From Bacillota bacterium (lineage in GTDB: Bacteria > Bacillota > Desulfotomaculia > Desulfotomaculales > Desulfohalotomaculaceae): a stretch of DNA of 64,000 nucleotides. Both the position numbers and the translations under genes were made by a program. The stretch is taken from contig VENI01000001.1 of NCBI GenBank assembly GCA_009711615.1, positions 62,001 to 126,000 of the forward strand, in the 5' to 3' direction. The notes beneath the pieces were generated by a model. That model searched no databases, was not told where the DNA came from, and saw nothing but the letters and a program-made list of their open reading frames with translations. This document shows, piece after piece, positions 26,271 through 34,711 of the stretch (position 1 is the first letter of the stretch; every line of letters begins with the position of its first letter).

Positions 26271-26723
26271 TTATCTCTTCCAATTTTGTATTTCTATAAT
26301 GTTACCTTCAGGGTCTTCTGCATAAACAGCTGTTAATGTTCCAAGGGTTTGATACTGTTTTTTTACTAATTCTCCAATTTTCTTTCCCCCATGTTCAATT
26401 AACTTTGTTAATACCTCTTCAACATCATCAACATGAAATGCTATATGTCTATATCCTTGCTGATTTATATGAGGTATATTATTTATGATATTCTCTGGCT
26501 CATATTGAAAAATCTCTAAAGTCGGTCCGTTTTCATAGCCAGGGAGACTAAGGTGTATACCACTGATTCTTACTTCATCAATATTAGTCATCTTGTCTAA
26601 CCACCCACCTGAAAGTTTTCTTTCAGGATATAAAGGTTTGCAATTAAAAACCTTTATATAAAATTCAGATAATTTTTCCCAGTCTTTTGCAATAATATTT
26701 GTATGAACATATTTTATTGCCAC
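26271..26723 (-). CDS. VOC (glyoxalase/bleomycin resistance) family protein
   Basis: A 150-residue single-domain protein of the vicinal oxygen chelate fold. It starts with IKYVHTNIIAKDWEKLSEFYIKVF, has the middle HLSLPGYENGPTLEIFQYEP and GYRHIAFHVDDVEE, and ends YAEDPEGNIIEIQNW. The His and Glu residues in those segments are the expected metal ligands. It could be a lactoylglutathione lyase-like or resistance protein; the substrate is not determinable. AGGAGG precedes the ATG. It lies alone between two terminators. Confidence 0.8.
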   Translation of the reverse strand: MAIKYVHTNIIAKDWEKLSEFYIKVFNCKPLYPERKLSGGWLDKMTNIDEVRISGIHLSLPGYENGPTLEIFQYEPENIINNIPHINQQGYRHIAFHVDDVEEVLTKLIEHGGKKIGELVKKQYQTLGTLTAVYAEDPEGNIIEIQNWKR

Positions 26724-26762
26724 CTTATGACCTCCTTCATACTATTCATTATAGGCTCATTA

Positions 26763-26807
26763 AAATAGAGGATATATGCTCTTTGTTGAACATAATATCC
26801 TCTATTT
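26763..26807 (-). terminator. Terminator of aroH
   Basis: AAATAGAGGATAT (26763-26775) pairs with ATATCC/TCTATTT (26795-26807). It lies downstream of aroH on the minus strand, with a T-rich tail. Confidence 0.7.
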
Positions 26808-26828
26808 AATAATATTTAAGCTTATTAT

Positions 26829-27203
26829 TTACTCATTTGTCAAATCCGGTCTCAGTTTTTTTGCTTCTCTTAAATAAACATGTTCTATCTCCTGTTGCGA
26901 CTGACTGGTATTAATATGCAACAATACTCTAATACAGCGGGAAAGACTTCCCGGAACATCCAGTTCTTGAGCACACAACAGAGGGACATCCTGCCAACCC
27001 ATCTCCCGGGCTGCCCGAGCAGGAAATTGAGCGTTTAAATCTTTTGTTATAGTAAAAAAAACACTGCAGATATCATCAATGCTTATTTTGTTCTCTTTTA
27101 TTATGGATGTTAGCAGTTCTTGGGTAGCTTTTGTTATTTCTACGGCTGTATTTTGCTCCACTGTTATTGCACCGCGAACTCCCCTAACCTTTGACTCCTG
27201 CAT
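26829..27203 (-). CDS. aroH: Chorismate mutase, AroH type
   Basis: The 124-residue product is a monofunctional chorismate mutase converting chorismate to prephenate for Phe/Tyr synthesis. The N-terminus VRGVRGAITVEQN has the conserved active-site arginine. The ITKDLNAQFPARAAREMGW segment and VPLLCAQELDVPGSLSRCIRVLLH match the AroH trimer fold of Bacillus. Length is as expected. GGGTGAT lies just before the ATG. It follows the HutP-family gene by 39 bp and could be cotranscribed with it. Confidence 0.92.
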   Translation of the reverse strand: MQESKVRGVRGAITVEQNTAVEITKATQELLTSIIKENKISIDDICSVFFTITKDLNAQFPARAAREMGWQDVPLLCAQELDVPGSLSRCIRVLLHINTSQSQQEIEHVYLREAKKLRPDLTNE

Positions 27204-27242
27204 GCTATCACCCTTTCACCACGGACTTTTCAAGCATCCTTT

Positions 27243-27671
27243 TTAGGAAGAGACCGCTCTGTGTCCGATGCCAATGGCCACTTCATCCAGGTGCAGTAAC
27301 CCTACACCAAAGAAAATTGCAACAATAACATGATCTCCCTGCCTTGCAATACCAATTTTTCCTCCTACATTCAGACCCACTGCCTTAGGCATCACCATGG
27401 ATAGGGCTTCCCTTGTGGCGCCGGCGACCGCTCCTTCATCTGCATGAATTTCTTTAATAACATCCTCTCTCTTGGCAGCAACAACTGCCCTTTCAATAAT
27501 TTTGTTTACTGAACTGATAAAGTCACCGCCATAATCCACTGCGGCTACACGGATATTTTCTTTTACAAATTTATGTTTATTTTCTTTTTCCTGTTCCCTT
27601 GTTTCTGTGAGGGCCATTTCCATGGCCACTTTTGCCACCCTGCGACTTCCCTGCAGAGACGTTTTAGGCAT
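27243..27671 (-). CDS. hutP: HutP-family RNA-binding protein
   Basis: HutP proteins are hexameric, Mg2+ and L-histidine dependent RNA-binding antiterminators of hut operons. The 142-residue protein shows HADEGAVAGATREALSMV in the middle and HLDEVAIGIGHRAVSS at the C-terminus, the family's conserved histidine/metal-binding ends. No histidine-degradation gene is near; the next gene downstream is aroH. The target may differ from hut. It starts at ATG 27671, close after a terminator. Confidence 0.8.
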   Translation of the reverse strand: MPKTSLQGSRRVAKVAMEMALTETREQEKENKHKFVKENIRVAAVDYGGDFISSVNKIIERAVVAAKREDVIKEIHADEGAVAGATREALSMVMPKAVGLNVGGKIGIARQGDHVIVAIFFGVGLLHLDEVAIGIGHRAVSS

Positions 27672-27697
27672 TTACCCACACCTCGCTTAATTAAAAT

Positions 27698-27717
27698 GCA
27701 CTCCAAAAATGGAGTGC
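27698..27717 (-). terminator. Terminator-like hairpin between patatin gene and hutP
   Basis: GCACTCC (27698-27704) and GGAGTGC (27711-27717) form a 7-bp stem; the minus strand continues ATTTTAATT. It lies 26 bases before the hutP start. It may end the patatin transcript or act within the hutP leader. Confidence 0.6.
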
Positions 27718-27779
27718 TCTCTTCAGGCTTAGGTTATTATATTACAGCCACAGGTAAAAATCAACAATTATGCAGGCTG

Positions 27780-28682
27780 CTAAAACCAGTTCTTTTCAAG
27801 CCAACTGACAACTTCGTTGAGATCATATCCTTTGGCTAACTTTAATAATTCAGGAATTCTAGTGTAGTCATCCAGTTGTATAACATCTTTCACCTGTGGG
27901 TTTAGCCGATAATATTGATTAGCCAGGATTTGAGAAGTAAATAAAGTGTCTGCTTCTACATCGCCTTCAAACAATATGCTTAATAATGGCAGTGATGGGT
28001 TGGGACCTATTGTCCACTGCATCGCCCCCCATCCATGAGTACCTTTGGGTATTTTTTGAGGAGCATATCCGTTGCCAATGGATAAAAGAAAAACATTCTC
28101 CAGTTTTTGCCTGCCCGATCTTCTATCAACAGCAGCTGACAGCGCTGCTAAACTGGGATTGTTAGCAATGACCCCGCCATCGATAAAGTTTTGGTAAGAG
28201 GGAAAGTAAACTGGTGCCGCACTACTGGCCAGTGCCACATCTATCACACGCTCATTTCTGGTGCTGGAGCCGGGTAAATTATTAAACATAACGGGTTCCC
28301 ACCTGGATGAACTACCACCATCCACTAGAAATGAAGGAATAACTACATGGTGTTTTAAGTCACGGAGCCGAAGATTAACAGGAAATACAGATTGAAGTAC
28401 GTTTCTCAAATGCTTATTACTGTACTTAGGTTTAAACAAAAATAAGTGTTTTTGGGAAAAAACATACTTGGCCTTTTTCTCAGTATATAGATTAACAAGT
28501 TCTTCAACCGGTAAACCGTGGGCCAAAGTTAATGCAATAAATGATCCGGTGGAAGTACCAGAAAACATATCTGTTTCACTGATTAGTTGAGGAAAATACT
28601 TTGTTAACCTTAAAAATAGGCTTACACTTAATGCCCCCCGGATTCCACCTCCATCAAAGGTGATTATCTTATATTTTGACAA
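27780..28682 (-). CDS. Patatin-like phospholipase
   Basis: A cytoplasmic patatin-type acyl hydrolase of 300 residues. The oxyanion loop DGGGIRG lies at about residues 10-16, the nucleophile motif GTSTG near residue 43-47 and the catalytic aspartate in DGGVIANNP near residue 167-175. The Ser-Asp dyad is therefore complete. Substrates are likely membrane lipids. It is a single minus-strand gene between the sulfur-fusion gene and hutP. Neighbours give no hint of a defence island; no nucleotide cyclase is present. Confidence 0.88.
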   Translation of the reverse strand: MSKYKIITFDGGGIRGALSVSLFLRLTKYFPQLISETDMFSGTSTGSFIALTLAHGLPVEELVNLYTEKKAKYVFSQKHLFLFKPKYSNKHLRNVLQSVFPVNLRLRDLKHHVVIPSFLVDGGSSSRWEPVMFNNLPGSSTRNERVIDVALASSAAPVYFPSYQNFIDGGVIANNPSLAALSAAVDRRSGRQKLENVFLLSIGNGYAPQKIPKGTHGWGAMQWTIGPNPSLPLLSILFEGDVEADTLFTSQILANQYYRLNPQVKDVIQLDDYTRIPELLKLAKGYDLNEVVSWLEKNWF

Positions 28683-28757
28683 TGCATATCACTCCACAAA
28701 CTTCTTGATTTATTCAGGATATGCTGACTGTATTCAATTTGACTCAACTAATAAATA

Positions 28758-28795
28758 AGCGGCGTAAATCTAAACCATTTTAGAGTTACACCGCT
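28758..28795 (-). terminator. Terminator after the CoA-disulfide reductase fusion
   Basis: A long imperfect stem (28758-28774 with 28779-28795) sits downstream of the fusion gene on the minus strand, with an AT-rich tail. Confidence 0.6.
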
Positions 28796-28834
28796 ATTTA
28801 GATTCAATATTATATATACTGTCGTTTGTTTCGG

Positions 28835-31294
28835 CTATATAAAGAGGTTGACGTTTGATTCCTCTGCCTCTGCCAGATAAGAAGCCACCCCGCCGTACTC
28901 GATGCCGTCAATCAGCTCTTCTTCCTTTATTCCCATCACATCCATGGACATGGTACAAGCCACTAGTTTAACACCATTTTCTTTGGCCTGATCTATTAAT
29001 TCTTCTAGAGAGGAAATGTTCTTATTCTGCATTACTCCTCTGATCATTTTTGCTCCTAGTCCTGACATGTTCATTCTTGACAACCCTAGCCGCTTACTGC
29101 CACGAGGCATCATCATACCAAACATTTTTTCCATAAAGGTTTTGTTTATACTGGGTCCCGTTTCTTTTCTTAAAATATTTAGTCCCCAGAATGTGAAAAA
29201 CATAGTTACATTCCTACCCATAGCTGCCGCACCATTGGCAATAATAAATGAAGCTATAGCTTTGTCTAAGTCACCACTAAAAACTATTAATGATTTACCC
29301 TGGGGCAGTTCAATTTCTTTTGCTCCCGCAGAAATTGGGGGCTGTTTCTGTTCGCTACCCTTAAATATATATGCAACATAACCACGTTCTGTATTATCTG
29401 CAGCTAACAACTTATTACCTGTTCTCTTACACCAAGCTTTGATGTCACTGGAAAAAGAGGGGTCAGTTGCATGAACCTCTAGTATTTCTCCATCGTTGAT
29501 ATTCTCAATTTCTTTTTTAACTCTCATGATCGGGCCAGGACATTGCAGTCCACAGGCATCTACTTCAATTGTTTTAGCCTTTTTTTTAATATCATCAGGT
29601 TTTTCACCTTCAAACTTGGTCATATGCTCGTTCATATCCATACCCTCACCGTATTGATAGTTTTGGGCCTGATAAATATCATAACCACCACTTAAGTTAT
29701 AAACGTCAAAACCTTTTTGGGCCAAAATTCTGTAAGCAATATATCCCCTTAAACCTATCTTGCAATAAATAATAACTTTCTTGTCCTTGGATATTTCGTT
29801 TAATTTCTCCCGAATACTATCCACCGGAATATTTACTGAACCTTCCATGTGTCCGTTTTTATATTCCTCATCCGTTCTTACATCCAACAGCATGTACTGT
29901 CCTACATCTAATTCCTCCAACTGATCCCAGTGCATTATTTTCATGTCACCTTTTAGTATATTTGCCGCAGTGAAACCGGCCATGTTAATGGGGTCTTTAG
30001 CGGAGGAGTATGGTGGTGCATAAGCCAGTTCCAACTCTTCCAAATCGAACACCGTTAAATTGCTACGAATGGCAGTGGCCAGCACATCTATTCTCTTATC
30101 TACCCCATCTCTACCCACTATCTGTGCCCCAAGAACCTTTCCATCATCTGGCGAAAACAGCAGCTTGACGGCCATTATAAAGGCACCTGGGTAGTATCCT
30201 GCATGGGAACCGGAATGGGTGTATGATTTAAGATAAGGTGTGCCATGTTGTTGTAAGATTTTCTCATTGTTACCTGTGGCAGCAGCAGTATGTTCAAAGA
30301 TTTTGATAATTGATGTACCTTGAGATCCGTCAAATTTAGAATCTCTACCACAGATGTTGTCGGCAGCTATTCTACCCTGCTTGTTAGCCGGCCCAGCCAA
30401 TGGTATCAGAGTGTGCACACCGCTGACAAAATCTTTTACTTCTATGGCATCACCCACCGCATATATTGCCGGGTCTGATGTTCTTAAATGTTCATCAACC
30501 TTGATACCGCCTTTTGCACCAATTTCCAACCCTGCACCTTTGGCTAACTCAGTTTCCGGCTCAATACCTACCGACATTACAACCACATCAGTCTCTACTT
30601 TTTCTCCACTTTTCAGGGTAATTTCAATATGGTCTTTTCCAGTAAAATTATCAACTGCATCGTTTAGTACCAGTTTAATGCCATTATCAAGTAGTGTTTT
30701 TTCAATTAATTTGGCCATCTCTTCGTCCAGCGGACCCATCACCTGAGGTGCCGCTTCTATCAGTGTCACTTCTATACCGACATGTTTTAAGTTCTCAGCC
30801 ATTTCAATACCAACATATCCACCACCCACAACGGTAGCTCTTCGCGGCTTTTGGTTTAATAGATGTTCCTTGATATTGTCAACATCAGCCATGTTCCTAA
30901 GAGTATAAATACCATTCCTATCAACCCCTGGAATGGGGGGTATTAAAGGTTCAGCCCCCGGGGAAAGTATTATGTAATCATAACTTTCACTGCCTGTTTT
31001 CCCTTCGGATACAAACTCCACTTCTTTCTTATCCCGGTCAATTTTAGTTACCTCAGTTTTAGTTTTTATATCAATATTAAATCTGGCTTCCATATCTGCT
31101 TCTGTCTGAACTAAAAGGTTCTCACGTTCTTTGATAATATCACCAACATAATAAGGCAGACCACAATTAGCAAAGGAGATGTACTCTCCCCGCTCAAACA
31201 AAATGATTTCTGCTTTTTCATCCAGCCTTCTCAATCTAGCAGCAGCACTGGCTCCCCCAGCAACACCGCCAATTATAATTACCTTATTCGGCAC
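28835..31294 (-). CDS. CoA-disulfide reductase / rhodanese / TusA / DsrE-like fusion
   Basis: Four modules are visible. Residues 1-450 are an FAD/NAD(P)-dependent CoA-disulfide (persulfide) reductase: IIIGGVAGGASAAARLRRL, then FANCGLPYY with the redox cysteine at residue 44. About 455-550 is a rhodanese domain with the loop YCKIGLRGY. About 580-650 is TusA-like with CGLQCPGP. About 660-819 is DsrE/DrsH-like (SLIVFSGDLDKAIASFIIAN). Together these can take, pass and reduce persulfide sulfur in the cytoplasm. The frame runs to ATG 31342, but GTG 31294 is preferred, with GGGGAG upstream; it gives the usual N-terminus. A CsoR/CstR-type palindrome lies in its divergent promoter region. Confidence 0.9.
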   Translation of the reverse strand: MPNKVIIIGGVAGGASAAARLRRLDEKAEIILFERGEYISFANCGLPYYVGDIIKERENLLVQTEADMEARFNIDIKTKTEVTKIDRDKKEVEFVSEGKTGSESYDYIILSPGAEPLIPPIPGVDRNGIYTLRNMADVDNIKEHLLNQKPRRATVVGGGYVGIEMAENLKHVGIEVTLIEAAPQVMGPLDEEMAKLIEKTLLDNGIKLVLNDAVDNFTGKDHIEITLKSGEKVETDVVVMSVGIEPETELAKGAGLEIGAKGGIKVDEHLRTSDPAIYAVGDAIEVKDFVSGVHTLIPLAGPANKQGRIAADNICGRDSKFDGSQGTSIIKIFEHTAAATGNNEKILQQHGTPYLKSYTHSGSHAGYYPGAFIMAVKLLFSPDDGKVLGAQIVGRDGVDKRIDVLATAIRSNLTVFDLEELELAYAPPYSSAKDPINMAGFTAANILKGDMKIMHWDQLEELDVGQYMLLDVRTDEEYKNGHMEGSVNIPVDSIREKLNEISKDKKVIIYCKIGLRGYIAYRILAQKGFDVYNLSGGYDIYQAQNYQYGEGMDMNEHMTKFEGEKPDDIKKKAKTIEVDACGLQCPGPIMRVKKEIENINDGEILEVHATDPSFSSDIKAWCKRTGNKLLAADNTERGYVAYIFKGSEQKQPPISAGAKEIELPQGKSLIVFSGDLDKAIASFIIANGAAAMGRNVTMFFTFWGLNILRKETGPSINKTFMEKMFGMMMPRGSKRLGLSRMNMSGLGAKMIRGVMQNKNISSLEELIDQAKENGVKLVACTMSMDVMGIKEEELIDGIEYGGVASYLAEAEESNVNLFI

Positions 31295-31371
31295 ATAATC
31301 ACTCCCCTTTGGAAAATTTGCTAGTAAATTTAGTATTGTCATTCTTAGACATAATGATGTATAATATACCC

Positions 31372-31387
31372 ATACCCCTTAGGGTAT
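31372..31387. promoter_or_regulatory. CsoR/CstR-type operator palindrome
   Basis: ATACCC-N4-GGGTAT is a perfect inverted repeat in the divergent region between the sulfur-fusion gene and the NapH-like gene. This G-tract arrangement is that of CsoR/RcnR/CstR repressors, CstR being the persulfide sensor. No repressor gene of this family is in the window. Confidence 0.6.
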
Positions 31388-31460
31388 CCATACTATGGAT
31401 TATATATCAGTAATATATTAACGTCAATAAATTAATTAAATAATTTTAGGAGGTTATAAA

Positions 31461-32021
31461 ATGCTCAAAAAGCAAAATCAATTTTCACTACGAAACTATG
31501 CTTGGTCTATATTAATTGCATTCCTTAGTGCCGGCTGGTTTTACCCAACCATAGGACTAATGGCCATTGTATGTATGGCAGCACCGATAGTAGTAGCTGC
31601 ATTTTCAGGCAAGAGAAAATGGTGTGCTCTTTTCTGCCCTCGGGGTATATTTAATGATGTTATATTGAAAAAAATCACCCGGAATGTAAAACCGCCGGCA
31701 TTTTTAATATCTACAGCATTTAAAATAGTTTTTTTCGTATTTTTAATGGCAAACCTTATTTTAGGCTTAGCCGATGCTAATAGTATCGCCGAAGCAGGTT
31801 TGGTTTTTGTCAGACTAGTCTCTGTTACCACTGCAATTGCCATAGTGGTGGGTTTTTACTACCAACACAGAGCTTGGTGTGGTTTCTGCCCGATGGGCTT
31901 TTTAGCTTCTTTAACTATCAGGTGGAAACAAATGTCTAAGAAGAAACGTCATAAAAATATTACTGTTAACAAGTTAGAGCAATTACAAGAAGACAAATTG
32001 CATGAAAAAAAGGCATCCTAA
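31461..32021 (+). CDS. NapH/MauN-like iron-sulfur membrane protein (short)
   Basis: A 186-residue membrane protein with about four hydrophobic segments and two cysteine motifs, WCALFCPRG (about residue 53) and WCGFCPMG (about residue 140), typical of NapH/CcoG-like polyferredoxin membrane subunits. The ferredoxin domain seen in longer members is missing. It probably passes electrons or handles sulfur/metal at the membrane. It is divergent from the CoA-disulfide reductase fusion and may share its operator. AGGAGG lies upstream of the ATG. Confidence 0.75.
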   Translation: MLKKQNQFSLRNYAWSILIAFLSAGWFYPTIGLMAIVCMAAPIVVAAFSGKRKWCALFCPRGIFNDVILKKITRNVKPPAFLISTAFKIVFFVFLMANLILGLADANSIAEAGLVFVRLVSVTTAIAIVVGFYYQHRAWCGFCPMGFLASLTIRWKQMSKKKRHKNITVNKLEQLQEDKLHEKKAS

Positions 32022-32085
32022 AAGGCAAAAAACCCGCTGCTATTTCGCCAACTTAAAGCGAATTTACAGCGGGTTTTTTGCCTTT
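32021..32085. terminator. Long bidirectional terminator
   Basis: A 19-bp perfect outer stem (32021-32039 with 32067-32085) encloses a second pairing (TTTCGC/GCGAA). It begins at the NapH-like stop codon and can also serve the convergent YjcZ-like gene at 32096. Confidence 0.9.
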
Positions 32086-32095
32086 TAGCTAAATA

Positions 32096-32203
32096 CTACT
32101 TTTCACACGGAACATATGGACCGGGTGTACCTAAAAGTAGCAGAATGAGAACCAAGAAAATTATAAATGAATTATCGTTGCCACATCCACCATAATAACC
32201 CAT
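32096..32203 (-). CDS. YjcZ-like small protein 1 (35 residues)
   Basis: The frame encodes MGYYGGCGNDNSFIIF followed by LVLILLLLG and a TPGPY tail. The Gly/Tyr-rich N-terminus, the NSFIIFLVLILLLL helix and the short tail match the YjcZ/sporulation-small-protein pattern and three homologues at 41-42 kb. GGGAGG lies eight bases before the ATG. A mother-cell-like promoter arrangement is upstream (32237-32264). The function is unknown; a membrane-associated spore protein is likely. The gene is too short for routine gene calling. Confidence 0.8.
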   Translation of the reverse strand: MGYYGGCGNDNSFIIFLVLILLLLGTPGPYVPCEK

Positions 32204-32236
32204 TATATCTGCCTCCCTTGTTTGTATTTTAATGTC

Positions 32237-32264
32237 ATAGTATGTATCAAGAGGCAAAACTGTT
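32237..32264 (-). promoter_or_regulatory. SigK/SigE-like promoter of YjcZ-like gene 1
   Basis: On the minus strand AAC (32264-32262), 17 bases, then CATACTAT (32244-32237). The same AAC-N17-CATA layout precedes three more YjcZ-like genes. Confidence 0.6.
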
Positions 32265-32366
32265 ACATTAACATCAAAATAAATGTAGAGGAATTTGCGT
32301 TTTTTTAACCAAGAAGGATATAGAATGATTTAAACAGAATACTGCTAATAAGGGAGGGCGAAAAAT

Positions 32367-33017
32367 ATGCTTGATATGCTTGCAGGGGCTTTGCTATTAC
32401 CACTGTTTTTTTATTTCGCTTATAATTTTCGGTTGTTAACAGTTTTAATTCTTACTTTGCTGACAAGTATTGCATTTGCCTGTTTTCAATTTTATTCTTT
32501 GTATGACCAGGTTGGAATTTTTCCTTTCTTGGGCCTATTATCAGGGATAATTGTTATCCACATGGAAAAACATCGCCTCAACGAAAATTTTAGCTCCTTC
32601 TCCCTAGCATACAAAGTTATTGGAACAATAACCATAGCCACATCTCTTTATGCTATGAGCCTTGAATTCTTTGTTTCTGCCTTTGTTAAGGCTCATCTAT
32701 ATGGCACCGGCCCATTGTGGATATTTTACATTGCTACTGCAGTCTTAGGTTCTTATGTTATCAGTAAGAAATATAATGATTTAAGCACCATTGTAAGAGA
32801 AAATTTCACCTGGTTAGTGTTGGATGTTTTAGTATTCATACTGTTACTGGTGCCGTTGAGCAAAAGTATTTTGTTTACGGTAACAAATGTCTCTCTTTTC
32901 ATTTGGGCTACGTTAATTATATGTCAGGGGTATATTACTAATGATAAATTTTACATCTACGTAGGAATTTTAACACTAATAGCGTTTGTAACAAGCAAAA
33001 CCCTGGCACTACTTTAG
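32367..33017 (+). CDS. Unrecognised multi-pass membrane protein
   Basis: The 216-residue product has about seven hydrophobic segments spread over its whole length, with short polar loops (EKHRLNENF, SKKYNDLSTIVREN). No catalytic motif is visible and no family was recognised. GGGAGGG precedes the ATG at proper spacing, so expression is credible. It is a monocistronic plus-strand gene ending in a terminator that overlaps its stop. Confidence 0.65.
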   Translation: MLDMLAGALLLPLFFYFAYNFRLLTVLILTLLTSIAFACFQFYSLYDQVGIFPFLGLLSGIIVIHMEKHRLNENFSSFSLAYKVIGTITIATSLYAMSLEFFVSAFVKAHLYGTGPLWIFYIATAVLGSYVISKKYNDLSTIVRENFTWLVLDVLVFILLLVPLSKSILFTVTNVSLFIWATLIICQGYITNDKFYIYVGILTLIAFVTSKTLALL

Positions 33018-33027
33018 TGCAGGGTTT
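32998..33027. terminator. Terminator overlapping the membrane-protein stop codon
   Basis: AAACCCTGGCACTA (32998-33011) pairs with TAGTGCAGGGTTT (33015-33027), one base bulged. It contains the end of the plus-strand gene and lies just downstream of the convergent lipoprotein gene. Confidence 0.75.
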
Positions 33028-33038
33028 CAATTTTGAGA

Positions 33039-33563
33039 TTAATTTTCGTATATTACTTCACTGTTCTCATCCAAGATTTGCACTTTAACCACTTCCACAT
33101 AATCATTTACCACTTCATTATTTGCAACAATCATACCTTTTCTACCATTTACTTCTTCATCTACTTTGTCACCATTCTCGAAATACACCATAACTCTAGA
33201 TGCTTTGTTCTGTAGTTCTTCATCATTAATTATAATAGTGGCCAGCGGTATGCCAGTAGATCGATAGAATAGTGAAACCGGAGTATATTCAGAAGTGTTA
33301 TTACTACTGGTTTTGTAAATAATCAATTCTTCTATTACTGGGTCTTGAGTTAAACTGTACAAACCCATTTCCCGTTCAGTCATATATAAAATATTAGTTG
33401 ATTTTTTAATATTTTCTACATCAAGTACGTTTAAATTATTATCCTTAGCAAACTGTTTCCATTCTTCCTCAGTTAATGTTTCGTACTCAACACGGTCAGA
33501 TCCACAGCCAGTTACTACAAAAATAGATATCATCAGCAGCATCAATAATACAACTTTTTTCAT
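33039..33563 (-). CDS. Putative lipoprotein
   Basis: A type II signal peptide is visible: KK, a hydrophobic stretch VVLLMLLMISIFVV and the lipobox VTGC at about residues 17-20. The mature part of about 155 residues is acidic and has no recognised fold. ATG 33563 is preferred over ATG 33569, since GGAG is nine bases from it and only three from the first. It is the last gene before a bidirectional terminator. Function unknown. Confidence 0.7.
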   Translation of the reverse strand: MKKVVLLMLLMISIFVVTGCGSDRVEYETLTEEEWKQFAKDNNLNVLDVENIKKSTNILYMTEREMGLYSLTQDPVIEELIIYKTSSNNTSEYTPVSLFYRSTGIPLATIIINDEELQNKASRVMVYFENGDKVDEEVNGRKGMIVANNEVVNDYVEVVKVQILDENSEVIYEN

Positions 33564-33598
33564 ATACATTTTCTCCTCTCAGCCATTTGAATATTCAT

Positions 33599-34603
33599 TT
33601 AACCCAATCTAGAACCAACTTCTTTAAGCATTTCCCTAATGGGTAAGTCATAAGGGCATTTTTCTTCACATTCACCACAGTCAATACACTCCTCCACCGC
33701 AACTGGTAATGTTTTATAACGTTCATTAGCCCAGTGTTTTAAGTTATACCTGGTAAAATAGCCATCCAAAAGAAAAACAGTTGGAATGTTAATATTTTGC
33801 GGGCAAGGTTGACAATATTCACACCGTCGACAGAAGGTGGTACCTAATTTTCCCTTCTCTTTTGCCAGTGTATTCTCTTCTTCTTTAGTTAGTGGTTGTT
33901 TTTCTACCACATTGGCATTGGCTTCTACCTGCTCTTCTGAATCCATTCCCGGAATAATGGAACTAACCGGGTAGGATAAAATAAATCTCAGTGCCAAGTC
34001 AGCATTGGTGAGAGCACCTCCAGCCAGCGGTTTCATAATTATTATACCGACATTTTTACTTTCAGCAAGCTTTAGCAGTTCTTCACCATCGTCAACTTCT
34101 ACAGCATTAAAGGGGAATTGTACGCTTTCCAGCACATCATACTTTAACGCTTCCTTTAATATCTCTTGGATATGTCCAGTTATGCCAATGTGTTTAATTA
34201 AACCTTTTTGCCTTGCCTCCAGCAACGCTTCAACTGCTCCACCAGGTCCAAATACTTGTTCCAACGCATTTTTGTCTTTTACATTGTGCAGTTGATATAA
34301 ATCAATATAATCTATACCCAGTGTCTGCAAACTGAGTTTGATATCCGCAGCCATGTCTTCCTTAGTGCGGGCCATTGACTTTGTAGCAATAATGGCTTCA
34401 CTGCGTCTTTTTTGTAAAGCTTGACCTAGTTTTTCTTCACTGTCGGTATATCCACGGGCAGTGTCAAAAAAGTTAATTCCCAAGTCTAACGCTTTGTTTA
34501 CTACCCTAGAACCTTCTTCAAATGTAACTCTTTGAATAGGAAGGCCGCCAAAACCTACAACTGACACTTTAAGCCCTGTTTTTCCAAGTTCCCTGTACTG
34601 CAT
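33599..34603 (-). CDS. Aldo/keto reductase with ferredoxin-type C-terminus
   Basis: Residues 1-265 form an aldo/keto reductase barrel: RELGKTGLKVSVVGFGGLPIQ, FDTARGYTDSEEKLG with the catalytic Asp and Tyr, and IIIMKPLAGGAL. The C-terminal 70 residues add cysteines CRRCEYCQPCP and CIDCGECEEKCPYDLP, likely one or two [4Fe-4S] clusters. This layout is common in anaerobes; the physiological substrate is unknown. The frame opens at TTG 34615, but ATG 34603 (MQYRELGKTGL) is preferred for its GGGGG site and family start. 334 residues. Confidence 0.9.
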   Translation of the reverse strand: MQYRELGKTGLKVSVVGFGGLPIQRVTFEEGSRVVNKALDLGINFFDTARGYTDSEEKLGQALQKRRSEAIIATKSMARTKEDMAADIKLSLQTLGIDYIDLYQLHNVKDKNALEQVFGPGGAVEALLEARQKGLIKHIGITGHIQEILKEALKYDVLESVQFPFNAVEVDDGEELLKLAESKNVGIIIMKPLAGGALTNADLALRFILSYPVSSIIPGMDSEEQVEANANVVEKQPLTKEEENTLAKEKGKLGTTFCRRCEYCQPCPQNINIPTVFLLDGYFTRYNLKHWANERYKTLPVAVEECIDCGECEEKCPYDLPIREMLKEVGSRLG

Positions 34604-34662
34604 ATTTACCCCCAAAAAGAAATATTTATTATAAGTCTAAACTTTTTAGATTAAATTGTCCA

Positions 34663-34711
34663 GTAATGCAAAACTGCTGCTAGGTTAAGTGTAGCAGCAG
34701 TTTTGCATTAC
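34663..34711 (+). terminator. Perfect 20-bp inverted repeat with T-run
   Basis: Positions 34663-34682 pair perfectly with 34692-34711 around a nine-base loop. A TTTTTT run follows only on the plus strand, although both neighbours are minus-strand genes. The stop codon of the upstream minus-strand gene lies at its edge. It is read here as a terminator active mainly on plus-strand (antisense) transcripts; a role as RNA stabilising hairpin is equally possible. Confidence 0.6.

Noticed and set aside
27780-28682. Patatin-like gene considered as a CBASS-type antiviral effector
   Set aside because: No cyclase, ubiquitin-like or other defence gene is adjacent, and the gene has its own terminators.
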